DNA of 64,000 nt from Burkholderiales bacterium (GTDB taxonomy: Bacteria; Pseudomonadota; Gammaproteobacteria; Burkholderiales; Burkholderiaceae_C), in assembly GCA_016000265.1 (NCBI GenBank), contig JAECRL010000006.1, forward strand, positions 62,001 to 126,000. The letters run 5' to 3'. Both the position numbers and the translations under genes were made by a program. The notes under the pieces are model-generated. The model had not been told where the DNA came from. It searched no databases and saw only the letters and a program-made list of their open reading frames with translations. Positions 42,620 to 52,729 of the stretch are shown one piece after another. How positions within the stretch are numbered: position 1 is the first letter of the stretch; each line of letters opens with the position of its first letter.

Positions 42620-44674
42620 ATGGCCCACTCGCCAGACGACATCGACCAGGGCTTCATCGCCGAGGCCTTGCCCGCTTTCATCAGCGAGGCGCAGGAGCAG
42701 ATCGAGCAGGTCGAGCAGCTGCTTTTGCAGTTGGAGGACTCGCCCGACGACGCGGACCTGCTCAACGCCTTGTTCCGCTGTGCGCACACGGTCAAGGGCT
42801 CGGCCGGGGTGTTCGGGCTGGACGCGGTGGTGGCCTTCACCCACCACGTCGAGTCCCTGCTGGACCGGCTGCGCGAGGGGCGTTTGCACCTCACGCCCGA
42901 GCTGAGCACGCTGCTGCTGCAATGCAATGATCAGATCCGTTTGCTGGTGGACGCGGCCAGCGACCTGGCTGCGGACGTCTCCGCCTCAGAGGGCTTGCGC
43001 GCGCAGCTGGTTCGCCGGCTGCAGCAGGTGAGCGAAGGCGAGGGCGCCGCCGAGGTGGGCGCAGCGGGCGGCCTTGCCCTGAGCCTCGCCCAGAGCCCGG
43101 CCTGGCGCATCCGCGTGCGCTTCGGCGCCGACACCTTCCGCAACGGCATGGACCCCTGGGCCATCATGAGCTACCTGCAGGGCCTGGGCGAGTTGCGCAA
43201 CGTGCGGCTCGATGAGGCCGCCGTGCCCGCCCTGGAGCAGCTGGAGCCGGAGTCCTGCCACCTGGGCTTCGAGTTCGAGTTGCTGACCGACGCCGATGCC
43301 GCCGCCATCGAAGGCGCCTTCAGCTTCGTGCGCGAGGACTGCGAACTGGAGATCACGCCGCCTGTTGGGGGCGCCGAGGTCATCGCCGAGGCCATCGCGG
43401 AGGTCGCCGCCGAGCTGCTCCCCGCGGGTGAGGCCCGCAAGGCCAAACCCCGCGAAGGCGGCGCCGAAGACGGCCGCTTCATCCGCGTGCAGGCCGACCG
43501 GCTGGACGCCGTCATCAACCTGCTGGGCGAGCTGGTGGTGGCCAGCGCCGGGGCCTCTTTGCTGGCGCGGGGCACCCGACAGAACACCCTGATCGAGGCG
43601 AATGCGCAGATGGAGCGCCTCATCGAGGAGATCCGCAATGGCACGCTGCAGCTGCGCATGGTGCCCATCGGCGAGACCTTCAGCCGCTTTCGCCGCGTGG
43701 TGCGCGACACGGCTTCTCAGCTCGACAAGGACGTCGCCCTGGAGATCGTGGGGGGCGAGACCGAGCTGGACAAATCCATGGTCGAGCGCATCGCCGACCC
43801 GCTGATGCACCTGGTGCGCAACGCGCTGGACCACGGCCTGGAGGCGCCCGCCGAGCGCGAAGCCGCGGGCAAGCCGGCGCAGGGCTGCCTGACCCTGAGC
43901 GCCTGCCACGAGTCGGGCACGGTGCTCATCCGCATCCACGATGACGGGCGTGGCATCCGGCGCGACAAGGTCCTGCAAAAGGCCTGGGACCGCGGCCTCG
44001 TCGAGCCTGGCGTCACGCCGCCCGACGCCGACATCCTCAAGCTGATCTTCGAGCCGGGCTTCTCCACCGCCGACCAGGTCACCAACCTGTCGGGGCGGGG
44101 CGTGGGCATGGACGTGGTCAGGCAGAACATCGAGGCCCTGCGCGGCACGGTGGAGATCGACAGCGTGCCCTCGGAGGGCACCACCATCGAGATCCGGCTG
44201 CCTTTGACGCTGGCCATCATCGACGGCTTCCTGGTGGGCGCGGGGGACTCGAAGTTCATCTTCCCGCTGGAGTCGGTGGTCGAAGTCATCAATGGCGATG
44301 GGCAACTCGAGCTGATGCAGGCCAGCGGGCGCTGCTGCGTGGAGCTGCGCGGCCAGGTCCTGCCGGTCATGTCCCTGAGGGACGTCTACGGCCTGCCCCC
44401 GTCGCCCGGGTCGCGCCCCAGCGTGGTCGTCATCCGCTCGGGCGGACGCACCTACGGGGTGCTGGTCGACAGCCTGCTGGGCCACCACCAGACCGTCATC
44501 AAACCGCTCAGCCGCATGTTCCGCTCGCTGCGGGGCATCTCCGGCTCATCCATCCTCGGCAATGGCGAGGTGGCCTTGATTTTCGATGTGCACGCGCTGG
44601 CTGACCTGGCTGCCACCGAGCGCGTGAAGCGACCCCTCCGGTCACCCCGCAGCCCCATGCCCGATTTGTCCTGA
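42620..44674 (+). CDS. cheA: chemotaxis histidine kinase
   Basis: Kinase of 684 aa that phosphorylates CheY and CheB. Hpt domain with His56 in LFRCAHTVKGSAG; a poorly conserved P2-like segment (130-280); dimerisation helices with RLDAVINLLGELVVASAG; ATPase with HLVRNALDHGLE, HDDGRGI and GFSTADQVTNLSGRGVGMDVV; C-terminal CheW-like domain from about residue 530. No fused receiver. Confidence 0.95.
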   Translation: MAHSPDDIDQGFIAEALPAFISEAQEQIEQVEQLLLQLEDSPDDADLLNALFRCAHTVKGSAGVFGLDAVVAFTHHVESLLDRLREGRLHLTPELSTLLLQCNDQIRLLVDAASDLAADVSASEGLRAQLVRRLQQVSEGEGAAEVGAAGGLALSLAQSPAWRIRVRFGADTFRNGMDPWAIMSYLQGLGELRNVRLDEAAVPALEQLEPESCHLGFEFELLTDADAAAIEGAFSFVREDCELEITPPVGGAEVIAEAIAEVAAELLPAGEARKAKPREGGAEDGRFIRVQADRLDAVINLLGELVVASAGASLLARGTRQNTLIEANAQMERLIEEIRNGTLQLRMVPIGETFSRFRRVVRDTASQLDKDVALEIVGGETELDKSMVERIADPLMHLVRNALDHGLEAPAEREAAGKPAQGCLTLSACHESGTVLIRIHDDGRGIRRDKVLQKAWDRGLVEPGVTPPDADILKLIFEPGFSTADQVTNLSGRGVGMDVVRQNIEALRGTVEIDSVPSEGTTIEIRLPLTLAIIDGFLVGAGDSKFIFPLESVVEVINGDGQLELMQASGRCCVELRGQVLPVMSLRDVYGLPPSPGSRPSVVVIRSGGRTYGVLVDSLLGHHQTVIKPLSRMFRSLRGISGSSILGNGEVALIFDVHALADLAATERVKRPLRSPRSPMPDLS

Positions 44675-44704
44675 ACCGCAGCGGACCCCCCAAGGAAGAC
44701 CCAC

Positions 44705-46711
44705 ATGGCTCAACACCTCCCCGCCCCTTCGTGGCCCACCCCCGCGGTGTCGGCCTCTGCCCTGTGCCTGGCTGCCCTCACGGTCACGGCGATCTTCGAG
44801 GTTCACCAGGCGCCGCTGCTGGCGGGCCTGGCCGCCGTCGGCCTGGCGTGCGCGGCGTGGGCGTTGACCCAGATCCGCCAGGCGCAACTCGCGGCCCGGG
44901 GGGCGGTGGCCGACGCCGAGGCGGCGCTGCAAAAGCTGGAGAGTCAGCTCGACGCCATGAGCCGCGAGCACGATCAGGGCTGGATCAGCAAGACCATCGA
45001 CGCCGCGGCGCTGCCTGAATCCAGCGCCGCGATCGGCGACAAGATCAACCGCCTGGTGGCCGCGCACATCGCCGTCAAGATGAAGGTGGTTGACACGATC
45101 AAGGCCTACGGTCAGGGTCGCTTCGAGGTGAAGATGGACCGCCTGCCTGGCGAAAAAGCCGTCATCACCGAAGCCATGGACGACGTCTGCCAGCGCCTGT
45201 CGGCGGTGGTCACGGAGGCGGAGCGCAACGCCCGCATCCGCACCGCGCTGGAGGTGGTCACCAGCAACGTGATGATCGCCGATGCGAACCTCGACATCGT
45301 CTTCATGAACAAGGCCGTCGAGCAGATGCTCATCAAGGCCGAAGGCGACCTGCGCAAGGCCCTGCCGAACTTCGATGTGCGCACGGTGCTGGGCTCCAAC
45401 ATCGACATCTTCCACAAGAACCCGGGCCACCAGCGCAGCATGCTGGCGGCGCTGCGCGACACCTACCGCACGCAGATCAAGATCGCCGGGCGCACTTTCG
45501 CGCTGGTGGCCACGCCCGTGATCGACGCGCAGGGCGTGCGCACCGGCACGGTGGTGGAGTGGGGTGACCGCACGCAGGAGGTGGCCACCGAAGAGGAGAT
45601 CGCCAACGTGGTGGCCGCGGCCGCCTCGGGCGACTTCTCGCGCCGCGTGTCGGTGGACGAGAAGGCCGGCTTCTTCGCCACGCTGGGCGGCGGCGTCAAC
45701 CAGATCATGGACACCAGCGAGCGCGGCCTCAACGACGTGGCGGAGCTGCTGTCGGCCTTTGCCGCCGGTGACCTCAGCCGCCGCATCGAGGGCGACTACA
45801 GCGGTCTGTTCGACAAGGTCAAGCAGGCCGGCAACGAGACGGCCGAGCAGCTCACGCGCGTGCTGCTGGAGGTGCGCTCGGCGGCGGCCGCGCTCACCGG
45901 GGCGGCCAACCAGGTCAGCGCCACGGCGCAGTCGCTGTCGCAGGCGGCCTCGGAGCAGGCGGCCTCGGTCGAGCAGACCACCGACTCCATCGAGCTGATG
46001 TCGGCGTCCATCTCGCAAAACAGCGACAACGCCAAGGTGACCGATGGCATGGCCACGAAGGCCTCGCGTGAGGCGGGCGAGGGCGGCCAGGCCGTCGGGC
46101 AGACGGTGGGCGCGATGAAGCAGATCGCCGCCAAGATCAGCATCGTCGACGACATCGCTTACCAGACCAACTTGCTGGCGCTGAACGCGGCCATCGAAGC
46201 GGCCCGCGCCGGCGAGCACGGCAAGGGCTTCGCGGTGGTGGCCGCGGAGGTGCGCAAGCTCGCCGAGCGCAGCCAGGAGGCCGCGCAGGAGATCGGGGAG
46301 CTCGCCGCCAGCAGCGTCTCCACCGCGGAGCGAGCTGGCAAGCTGCTCGACGAAATCGTGCCGTCCATCCAGAAGACCTCCGAGCTGGTGCAGGAGATCT
46401 CCGCGGCCTCGGCCGAGCAGAGCCAGTCCGTGGGCCACGTGGGCGAGGCGATGACCCAGCTCAACAAGGCCACGCAGCAAAACGCATCGGCCTCCGAGGA
46501 GCTGGCGGCGACCTCCGAAGAGCTCTCCGGGCAGGCCGAGCAGCTGCAGCAGTCCATCGCCTTCTTCAACATCGAAGGGGGCGCTTCAGGCGGGCGTCGC
46601 TCGCCTCACCGCGACGCGGTCGACGAGTTCGAGCCGCGCCGCGCCGCCACCTTGCGATCCGGCCAGGGTCCGGTGGCCAAGGTGGCCGGCGGCAGCTTCC
46701 GTCCCTTCTGA
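44705..46711 (+). CDS. methyl-accepting chemotaxis protein with cytoplasmic PAS domain
   Basis: A 668-aa receptor. Two short hydrophobic stretches at about residues 12-58 anchor it without a real periplasmic domain. A PAS-like module (about 175-285: [22 protein letters not shown], then [17 protein letters not shown]) is followed by HAMP-like repeats with [13 protein letters not shown] and [14 protein letters not shown]. The signalling hairpin tip is [20 protein letters not shown], with methylation-type Glu/Gln segments on both arms. It probably senses an internal redox or energy signal, as PAS receptors do (inference). 30 bases after cheA. Confidence 0.92.
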   Translation: MAQHLPAPSWPTPAVSASALCLAALTVTAIFEVHQAPLLAGLAAVGLACAAWALTQIRQAQLAARGAVADAEAALQKLESQLDAMSREHDQGWISKTIDAAALPESSAAIGDKINRLVAAHIAVKMKVVDTIKAYGQGRFEVKMDRLPGEKAVITEAMDDVCQRLSAVVTEAERNARIRTALEVVTSNVMIADANLDIVFMNKAVEQMLIKAEGDLRKALPNFDVRTVLGSNIDIFHKNPGHQRSMLAALRDTYRTQIKIAGRTFALVATPVIDAQGVRTGTVVEWGDRTQEVATEEEIANVVAAAASGDFSRRVSVDEKAGFFATLGGGVNQIMDTSERGLNDVAELLSAFAAGDLSRRIEGDYSGLFDKVKQAGNETAEQLTRVLLEVRSAAAALTGAANQVSATAQSLSQAASEQAASVEQTTDSIELMSASISQNSDNAKVTDGMATKASREAGEGGQAVGQTVGAMKQIAAKISIVDDIAYQTNLLALNAAIEAARAGEHGKGFAVVAAEVRKLAERSQEAAQEIGELAASSVSTAERAGKLLDEIVPSIQKTSELVQEISAASAEQSQSVGHVGEAMTQLNKATQQNASASEELAATSEELSGQAEQLQQSIAFFNIEGGASGGRRSPHRDAVDEFEPRRAATLRSGQGPVAKVAGGSFRPF

Positions 46712-46726
46712 TGCGGGAGCCGCACC

Positions 46727-47254
46727 ATGGTCACCCCCCACGCCAAGACGGCCCTCGGCCAGCTGGCCGAAGCCCCGGAGCCGGCCTCGCAGTACCTCAC
46801 CTTTCACCTGGCCCATGAGGTCTTCGCCATGGACATCCGCACCGTGCGCGAGATCATCCAGTACGGGCCCATGACCGGCGTGCCGCTGATGCCCGACTTC
46901 GTGCGCGGGGTCATCAACCTGCGCGGAGCGGTGGTGCCCGTCATCGACCTGCGCGCGCGCTTCGGTCAGGCCCCGGCCGAGGTCAGCAAGAAGACCTGCA
47001 TCGTGGTCTTCGATGCGCAGCGCGACGGCGAGCGCCTGGAGCTGGGCTTGCTGGTGGACGCCGTCAACGAGGTCATGGACCTGCCCGCCAGCCAGATCGA
47101 GCCCCCGCCGAGTTTCGGCACGGCCGTGCGGCGCGAGTTCATCCGCGGCATGGGCAAGCTGGCATCGGGGCGTTTCGTCATCATCCTGGAGCCCGACCGG
47201 GCGTTGGACATCGACGACATGGCGCTCCTGTGCGAGCAGGCCCAGGCGGCCTGA
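46727..47254 (+). CDS. cheW: chemotaxis coupling protein
   Basis: Adaptor of 175 aa joining receptors to CheA. SH3-like double barrel: YLTFHLAHEVFAMDIRTVREII, GVPLMPDFVRGVINLRGAVVPVIDLR, and LGLLVDAVNEVMDLPASQIEPPP. The stop overlaps the cheR start as TGATG. Confidence 0.94.
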   Translation: MVTPHAKTALGQLAEAPEPASQYLTFHLAHEVFAMDIRTVREIIQYGPMTGVPLMPDFVRGVINLRGAVVPVIDLRARFGQAPAEVSKKTCIVVFDAQRDGERLELGLLVDAVNEVMDLPASQIEPPPSFGTAVRREFIRGMGKLASGRFVIILEPDRALDIDDMALLCEQAQAA

Positions 47255-48078
47255 TGGACGCCACCATGGAGGCTTATCCGCTCTCTGACTCGGTGTTCAG
47301 TCAGATCCGCAGCCTCATGCACGAGAGCATCGGGCTGGACCTGGCGCCGCACAAGCGCACCCTGGTCAGCGCCCGCCTGGGCGCGCGGGTGCAGCGCCTG
47401 GGCCTGTCGGGCTTCGAGGCCTACCTGCATCGCGTCTCCAGCGACCAGGACGGCGGCGAGTTCCAGATGATGGTCGACCTGCTGACCACGCACGAGACCT
47501 ACTTCTTTCGCGAGCCCAAGCACTTCGCACTCCTGGAAGCCGAGCTGCGCCAGGCGCGCCCCGAGCGGCTGCGCGTGTGGAGCGCGGCCTCGTCTTTTGG
47601 CGACGAGGCCTACACCCTGGCGATGCTCCTGCAAGAGCTGCAGCAGCGCGGCATCATCGGCGCGGAGTGGTCCATCCTGGGCACCGACATCAGCGAGCGC
47701 GTGTTGCGCTCTGCCCAGGCCGCCATCTACCCGGCCGAGCGCCTGCGCCATGTCACGCCCGAGCGGCTCAGGCGCCATTGCCTGCAAGGGCATGGTGACT
47801 CCGAAGGCCTGGTCCAGGTTCACCCCGATCTGTGCAAACGGGTCTCCTTCGGCCAGCTCAACCTGTGCCATTCGGTGCAGGGCGTGGGCCTGTTCGAGGT
47901 CGTCTTCCTGCGCAACGTGCTCATTTATTTCGACGGCCCCACCAAGCGCGAGGTGGTCAACCGCGTGCTGGCTCAACTCAAGCCCGGTGGCCTCTTTTTC
48001 ATCGGTTCGGCCGAGGGGCGGGTGCCTTGCGACGTGGCCTTGCAGCCGCTGTCGCCGGGCGCATTCCGCAAGCTGTGA
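47254..48078 (+). CDS. cheR: chemoreceptor methyltransferase
   Basis: SAM-dependent glutamate O-methyltransferase of 274 aa. N-terminal helical domain with GLDLAPHKRTLVSARLGARVQ, then HETYFFREPKHF, SAM-binding WSAASSFGDEAYTLAMLL (the usual CSTGEEPYS appears as AASSFGDEAY), and FEVVFLRNVLIYFD. The SAM motif variant is notable, but the rest is canonical. Overlaps cheW and cheD by one base each. Confidence 0.93.
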   Translation: MDATMEAYPLSDSVFSQIRSLMHESIGLDLAPHKRTLVSARLGARVQRLGLSGFEAYLHRVSSDQDGGEFQMMVDLLTTHETYFFREPKHFALLEAELRQARPERLRVWSAASSFGDEAYTLAMLLQELQQRGIIGAEWSILGTDISERVLRSAQAAIYPAERLRHVTPERLRRHCLQGHGDSEGLVQVHPDLCKRVSFGQLNLCHSVQGVGLFEVVFLRNVLIYFDGPTKREVVNRVLAQLKPGGLFFIGSAEGRVPCDVALQPLSPGAFRKL

Positions 48079-48632
48079 TGCAACCCACCCGACTGCGTCC
48101 GCGGCCCACGGCGGCCCGACCCTCCGCCCAGCGCGAGCCCTTCGACATCGTTCGCCACGCCGAGGCCCTGCACGTCCTGCACCCCGGTGACGTGCTCTGC
48201 CTGCTGTCGGGCGGACGCATGCAGACCTTGCTGGGCTCTTGCGTGGCCATCTGCATGACCGACCCCGCGCGCCGGGTGGGCGCCATGTGCCACATCGTGC
48301 ACAGCGCCCCGCCTCGGCCTGGCAGCGAGCGCGACACCGCTTTCGCCGAGCCCGCCATGCGGCGCCTGTTCGCCGAGCTGCGTGCCCATGGCGTGGACCC
48401 GCTGGCCTGCGAAGCCCACCTCTGCGGCGGCGGGGTGATGAGCCTGGTGGGCCTGAACCCGGCCAACCTCGTGGGTGAGCGAAACGTCCAGTGGGCGCGG
48501 CGCTTCCTGGCGAGCCACCACATCCCCACCCACGAGATGGCGCTGGGCGGGGCGTTTTATCGCAAGCTCAGCTGGGAGGTGGGACAGGGCGAGCCCACCG
48601 TCGAGTCCCTGCCCATCTCCGGAGGCGGCTGA
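48078..48632 (+). CDS. cheD: chemoreceptor glutamine deamidase
   Basis: Deamidates receptor glutamines and interacts with CheC/CheY in some species, 184 aa. The catalytic Cys is in TLLGSCVAICMTD and the His in VGAMCHIVHSAPP; EAHLCGGGVMSL follows. The Gly-Gly-Ala-Asn-Met of many CheD is replaced by CGGGVM. Overlaps both neighbours by one base. Confidence 0.92.
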   Translation: MQPTRLRPRPTAARPSAQREPFDIVRHAEALHVLHPGDVLCLLSGGRMQTLLGSCVAICMTDPARRVGAMCHIVHSAPPRPGSERDTAFAEPAMRRLFAELRAHGVDPLACEAHLCGGGVMSLVGLNPANLVGERNVQWARRFLASHHIPTHEMALGGAFYRKLSWEVGQGEPTVESLPISGGG

Positions 48633-49711
48633 TGGCCATCAAGGTCTACGTGGTCGACGACTCGGCCGTGGTCCGACAGGCGCTGCAGCACCTGCTGCAA
48701 GGCGAGCGCGAGATCGAGCTCATCGGCAGCGCCCCCAACGCGATGCTGGCCACCACCGCCATCCGCAAGCATCGCCCCGACGTGCTGCTGCTCGACATCG
48801 AGATGCCCGGCATGGACGGGCTGACCTTCCTGCGCCAGATCATGGAGCGCGACCCGATCCCCACCATCATCTGCTCGACGCTGTCCACCTCGGGCAGCCA
48901 GGTGGCGCTGGAGGCCCTCTCGGCCGGTGCCGTGGCCGTCATGGCCAAGCCCCGCATGGGCCTCAAGCAGTACCTCGACGAGGCGCGCCTGGAGTTCGTG
49001 CAGACCATCAAGGCCGCCGCCCGCGCCCGCCCCAAGCTGGGTGCGGCGGCCGTCGCGCGCACAGGCGGCGCGTCGCCCGCCCCCCCTTTGCGACCGGCGG
49101 CGCCCGCGGCCGCCTTCGCCGGGGTGCACGCCCTGTCGGTCAACAAGCCCGTCGTCATCGGGGCGTCCACCGGGGGCACCCAGGCGCTGGAGTCCGTGCT
49201 GCTGGGCCTGCCGCGCGACTGCCCCGGCGTCGCCATCGTGCAGCACATGCCCGAGAAGTTCACCCGCATGTACGCCGAACGCCTCAACCAGCTCTGCGCC
49301 ATGGAGGTCCGTGAGGCCCGCACGGGCGATCGCCTCCAGCGTGGCACCGTGCTCATCGCACCAGGTGGCCAGCACATGCAGCTCACCAAGTCCATGGGAC
49401 AGTACTTCGTCAAGGTCGTCGACGGCCCGCCGGTCAACCGCCACAAGCCCTCGGTGGACGTGCTGTTCCGCTCGGCCGCCGAGGCCGCCGGCGCCGACGT
49501 GCTGGGCATCATCCTCACCGGCATGGGCGACGACGGCGCGCGCGGCATGAAGGCCATGCACGAGCGGGGCGCTCGCACCGTGGCGCAAGACGAGGCCTCG
49601 TGCGTGGTCTTCGGCATGCCGATGGAGGCCATCAAGCTCGGGGGCGTCGACGAGGTCCGCCCCTTGTCGGACGTGGCCGCGGCCATCTTGCAGTTCGACG
49701 CGCGGGCCTGA
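48632..49711 (+). CDS. cheB: chemoreceptor methylesterase
   Basis: Removes receptor methyl groups when phosphorylated by CheA, 359 aa. Receiver with DD at 9-10 and Asp55 in LLLDIEMPGMDG; Ala/Pro linker (130-165); esterase domain with nucleophile Ser in VIGASTGGTQALE, His in IVQHMPEKFT and Asp in GMGDDGARGM. Last gene of the operon. Confidence 0.95.
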   Translation: MAIKVYVVDDSAVVRQALQHLLQGEREIELIGSAPNAMLATTAIRKHRPDVLLLDIEMPGMDGLTFLRQIMERDPIPTIICSTLSTSGSQVALEALSAGAVAVMAKPRMGLKQYLDEARLEFVQTIKAAARARPKLGAAAVARTGGASPAPPLRPAAPAAAFAGVHALSVNKPVVIGASTGGTQALESVLLGLPRDCPGVAIVQHMPEKFTRMYAERLNQLCAMEVREARTGDRLQRGTVLIAPGGQHMQLTKSMGQYFVKVVDGPPVNRHKPSVDVLFRSAAEAAGADVLGIILTGMGDDGARGMKAMHERGARTVAQDEASCVVFGMPMEAIKLGGVDEVRPLSDVAAAILQFDARA

Positions 49712-49806
49712 CGGTCACCCGGCGGGGGAGCCACCCCTGCGCCCCGACGCCGCCCCTACACTGCGAGCCTGATCCCTCCATCCACCGCGCCCTCGCAGGA
49801 GTCCCC

Positions 49807-50559
49807 ATGTGCCAATTGCTGGGCATGTGCTGCAACCAGCCCACCGACATCGTCTTCAGCTTCTCGGGCTTTGCCACGCGCTCCAGCGAGCACGCCGACG
49901 GCTTCGGCATCGCCTTCTTCGAAGGCAAGGGGCTGCGCCATTTCGTTGACCACCAGGCCGCCGAGCGCTCGCCCGTGGCCGACCTCGTCAAGCGTTACCC
50001 CATCCGCAGCAAGCAGGTCATCGCCCACATCCGCAAGGCCACGCAGGGCCGCGTCTCGCTGGAGAACTGCCACCCCTTCGTGCGCGAGCTCTGGGGCCGC
50101 TACTGGGTCTTCGCCCACAACGGCAACCTGGTGGACTTCCAGCCCCGCTTGCACGCCGCCTTCCGCCCCGTGGGCGACACCGACAGCGAGCGCGCCTTCT
50201 GCTGGCTCATGCAGGAGCTGGCCAAGGCCCACGCCAGCATGCCCCGCATCGAGGAGCTCAACGCCACCCTGGCGGAGCTGGTGCCACAGGTGGCCCGCCA
50301 CGGCACCTTCAACTTCATGCTCAGCCAGGGTGAGGCCCTGTGGGCCCACTGCTCCACGCACCTGCACTACCTCGTGCGGCAGCACCCCTTCGGCGAGGCC
50401 CGACTGCAGGACCAGGACCTGGCGGTCAACTTCGCCGACGTGGCCCAGGATGGCGACCGCGTCGCCGTCATCGCCACCCAGCCCTTGACGCTCAACGAAG
50501 CCTGGGTGCCCATGCAACCCGGTCAGCTGCTGGCCTTCCGCGACGGCTTGCCGGTCTGA
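49807..50559 (+). CDS. class II glutamine amidotransferase (YafJ/EgtC-like)
   Basis: Stand-alone N-terminal-nucleophile amidotransferase fold, 250 aa. The catalytic Cys2 follows the initiator Met in MCQLLGMCCNQPTDIVFSF; HADGFGIAFFEG, HIRKATQGRVSLENCHPF and WVFAHNGNLVDF match the GATase_4 (PF13230) pattern. Substrate unknown; relatives include gamma-glutamyl hydrolases such as EgtC. The last 37 bases overlap the tetR stop on the other strand. Confidence 0.9.
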   Translation: MCQLLGMCCNQPTDIVFSFSGFATRSSEHADGFGIAFFEGKGLRHFVDHQAAERSPVADLVKRYPIRSKQVIAHIRKATQGRVSLENCHPFVRELWGRYWVFAHNGNLVDFQPRLHAAFRPVGDTDSERAFCWLMQELAKAHASMPRIEELNATLAELVPQVARHGTFNFMLSQGEALWAHCSTHLHYLVRQHPFGEARLQDQDLAVNFADVAQDGDRVAVIATQPLTLNEAWVPMQPGQLLAFRDGLPV

Positions 50560-51233
50560 GCTTTCGCGGATCGCGCCTGCCCTGGCTGGGCCACCCCTGA
50601 GGCCACCCCCGATGCCATCCCCGATGCCATCCCCGAGGCCCTCAGCACCGCCGGGATCAGCCCCTGCGGGTCGGCCCCGAACAGCCCCAACTGCCCCTCC
50701 AGCAGCAGGTGGCTCAGGCCGTGAACCAGGCTCCAGCGAGCCAGGGCGCGCATCAGCGTGGCCTCGTCGATGGGGCCCTCGCCAACGCGTTGACCCGGTG
50801 CCATGGAGTCCTGGAGCAGGCCCGCGAACGCTTCGGTGGCCGCGCCTTGCAACTCCCCGCCTTGCCCCGCATGGACGAAGCCGCCGAACATCAGGCGAAA
50901 CAGCGCCGGGTTGAGTTGCGCGAACCGGACGTAGGCCAGCCCGGTGGCGACCTCACCCGAGACCGTGTCGTTGCGCGCGTCAGCCTGCGACCGGGCGAAG
51001 CGCCGGAACCCCTCCGCGGCCAGGGCGCTCAGCAGCGCCTCCTTGCTCTCGAAGTGGCGGTAGACCGCGTTGGCCGACACGCCCAGCTCACGCGCCAGCG
51101 CCCGCAGGCTGAGCTCGCCGGCCTCCTGGTGCGCCAGCGCCTTCAGGCCCGCCTCGATCAAGGCGTTGCGCAGGTCGCCGTGGTGGTAGGTGCGGTCGAT
51201 GGGGGCGGGCAGGGTGGGGGGGGCGTCTTCCAT
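50523..51233 (-). CDS. TetR-family repressor
   Basis: A 236-aa repressor. N-terminal HTH: YHHGDLRNALIEAGLKAL, LSLRALARELGVSANAVYRHFESKEALLSAL. The C-terminal ligand domain resembles TetR_C_33-type (FAQLNPALFRLMFGGFVHAG). The tail holds GMAS/GVAS repeats encoded by 12-base tandem units at about 50611-50640. Start at 51233; an upstream in-frame start would place the operators inside the gene. Divergent from the carotenoid oxygenase, which it probably represses. Confidence 0.9.
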   Translation of the reverse strand: MEDAPPTLPAPIDRTYHHGDLRNALIEAGLKALAHQEAGELSLRALARELGVSANAVYRHFESKEALLSALAAEGFRRFARSQADARNDTVSGEVATGLAYVRFAQLNPALFRLMFGGFVHAGQGGELQGAATEAFAGLLQDSMAPGQRVGEGPIDEATLMRALARWSLVHGLSHLLLEGQLGLFGADPQGLIPAVLRASGMASGMASGVASGVAQPGQARSAKAQTGKPSRKASS

Positions 51234-51285
51234 GTTGACATTGTCCACATTTGGTGATCTCATGCGCATGTTGACGGTGTACACA
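51233..51285. promoter_or_regulatory. two TetR-type operators
   Basis: TGTTGACATTGTCCACA (51233-51249) and TGTTGACGGTGTACACA (51269-51285) share 14 of 17 bases and each has a TGT...ACA dyad. They sit 36 bases apart between the divergent starts and are good candidates for the adjacent TetR protein. Confidence 0.65.
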
Positions 51286-51298
51286 TCAGGAGATCAGC

Positions 51299-52687
51299 AT
51301 GTCCTTGTCCCTTCCCTGGATCGGCTCGCGCCCGCAGGCGCCCACCTCGCCCACTTTCCTCGACGACGTGTTCGCGCCCGTCGCCACCGAGGGCGAGTCC
51401 ACCGCCTTGCGCGTCATCGGCAGCGTGCCGCCTCAGCTCGCGGGCCTGTACGCCCGCATCGGGCCCAACCCCCTCAAGCCCAAGGCCAGCCGCTACCACT
51501 GGTTCATCGGCGACGGCATGGTCCACGGCGTGCGCCTGCAAGGCGGGCAAGCGCAGTGGTACCGCAACCGCTGGGTGGGCACCAACACCGTCAACAAGGC
51601 CTTGGGCCGACCGATCCTGCCCGGTCCGCGCCACGGCGTGGGCGACGTCGTCAACACGAACGTCTACGCCCACGCTGGCCGCATCTGGGCCTCGGTGGAG
51701 GCGGGCATGCTGCCGGTGCAGCTCGACGCCCGCCTCGACAGCCTGCGCCACGGCACCTTCGACAGCCCCAACAAGCAGCCCTTCAGCGCCCACCCGCACC
51801 TCGACCCCGTCAGCGGCGACCTGCACGCCATCTGCTACGACGCGATGGTGCGCCACAAGGTCCAGTACGTGCGCGTGGCGCGCAGCGGGCAGGTGGACCG
51901 CGTGGTCGACATCCCCGTCCAGCACGGACCCATGATCCACGACTGCGCCATCACCCGCAGCCAGGTGGTGGTACTTGACCTGCCGGTGACCTTCTCCTTC
52001 AAGCGGCTGCTCACGGGCGCCGCCTTCCCCTACGCCTGGAACGAGCGCCACCGCGCCCGCGTGGGTTTGCTGCCCCGAGACGGCCAGGCCAGCGACATGC
52101 GCTGGTACGACGTGGACCCGTGTTTCGTCTTCCACCCCTGCAACGCCTTCGACCTGCCCGATGGCGGCGTGGTGATGGACGTGGTGGCGCACCGGCGCAT
52201 GTTCGACCGATCGCGCAGCGGCCCGGAGCTGGACTCGCAGACCCGCTTCGAGCGCTGGACCATGCCCGCCAACGGCGCGCGGGTGGTGCGCGAGGTCATA
52301 AGCGAGGCCACTCAGGAGTTCCCGCGTTTCGACGAACGCCTGTGCGGGCAAGCGCACCGCTACGCCTACACCGCGGGCTTTCGCCCCGATCAATCGGCCG
52401 GCCAGCCGCTGTACCGCCACGACCTGCAGCAGCGCACGACCCTCACCCACGACTTCGGCCCGCACGGCGTGCCCGGTGAGTTCGTCTTCGTGCCGCGTCA
52501 CGCCAGCGGGCCCGAAGACGACGGCTGGCTGATGGGCCTCGTGCACAACCGCCACAGCGGGCACGCCGAGCTGCACATCGTCAACGCAGACGACTTCAGC
52601 GGCCCGCCTCAGGCGGTGGTGCACATCCCGGCGCGCATCCCCCTGGGCTTTCACGGCAACTGGATCGCCGACAGCATGCTGGCATGA
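51299..52687 (+). CDS. carotenoid cleavage oxygenase family protein
   Basis: Non-heme iron dioxygenase of the RPE65/lignostilbene oxygenase family, 462 aa. N-terminal GLYARIGPNPLKP and WFIGDGMVHGVRL are family landmarks. Candidate iron-binding histidines appear in SAHPHLDPVSGDLHA, PMIHDCAITR, FHPCNAFDL and near the end in LGFHGNW. It cleaves a conjugated double bond of a carotenoid, stilbene or similar; the substrate cannot be read. AGGAG 8 bases before the ATG. TetR control suggests inducible degradation. Confidence 0.9.
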   Translation: MSLSLPWIGSRPQAPTSPTFLDDVFAPVATEGESTALRVIGSVPPQLAGLYARIGPNPLKPKASRYHWFIGDGMVHGVRLQGGQAQWYRNRWVGTNTVNKALGRPILPGPRHGVGDVVNTNVYAHAGRIWASVEAGMLPVQLDARLDSLRHGTFDSPNKQPFSAHPHLDPVSGDLHAICYDAMVRHKVQYVRVARSGQVDRVVDIPVQHGPMIHDCAITRSQVVVLDLPVTFSFKRLLTGAAFPYAWNERHRARVGLLPRDGQASDMRWYDVDPCFVFHPCNAFDLPDGGVVMDVVAHRRMFDRSRSGPELDSQTRFERWTMPANGARVVREVISEATQEFPRFDERLCGQAHRYAYTAGFRPDQSAGQPLYRHDLQQRTTLTHDFGPHGVPGEFVFVPRHASGPEDDGWLMGLVHNRHSGHAELHIVNADDFSGPPQAVVHIPARIPLGFHGNWIADSMLA

Positions 52688-52729
52688 TCAGGCCGTCTTC
52701 ACAGCCGGGTCCTGCCCCCGATCCTGCCC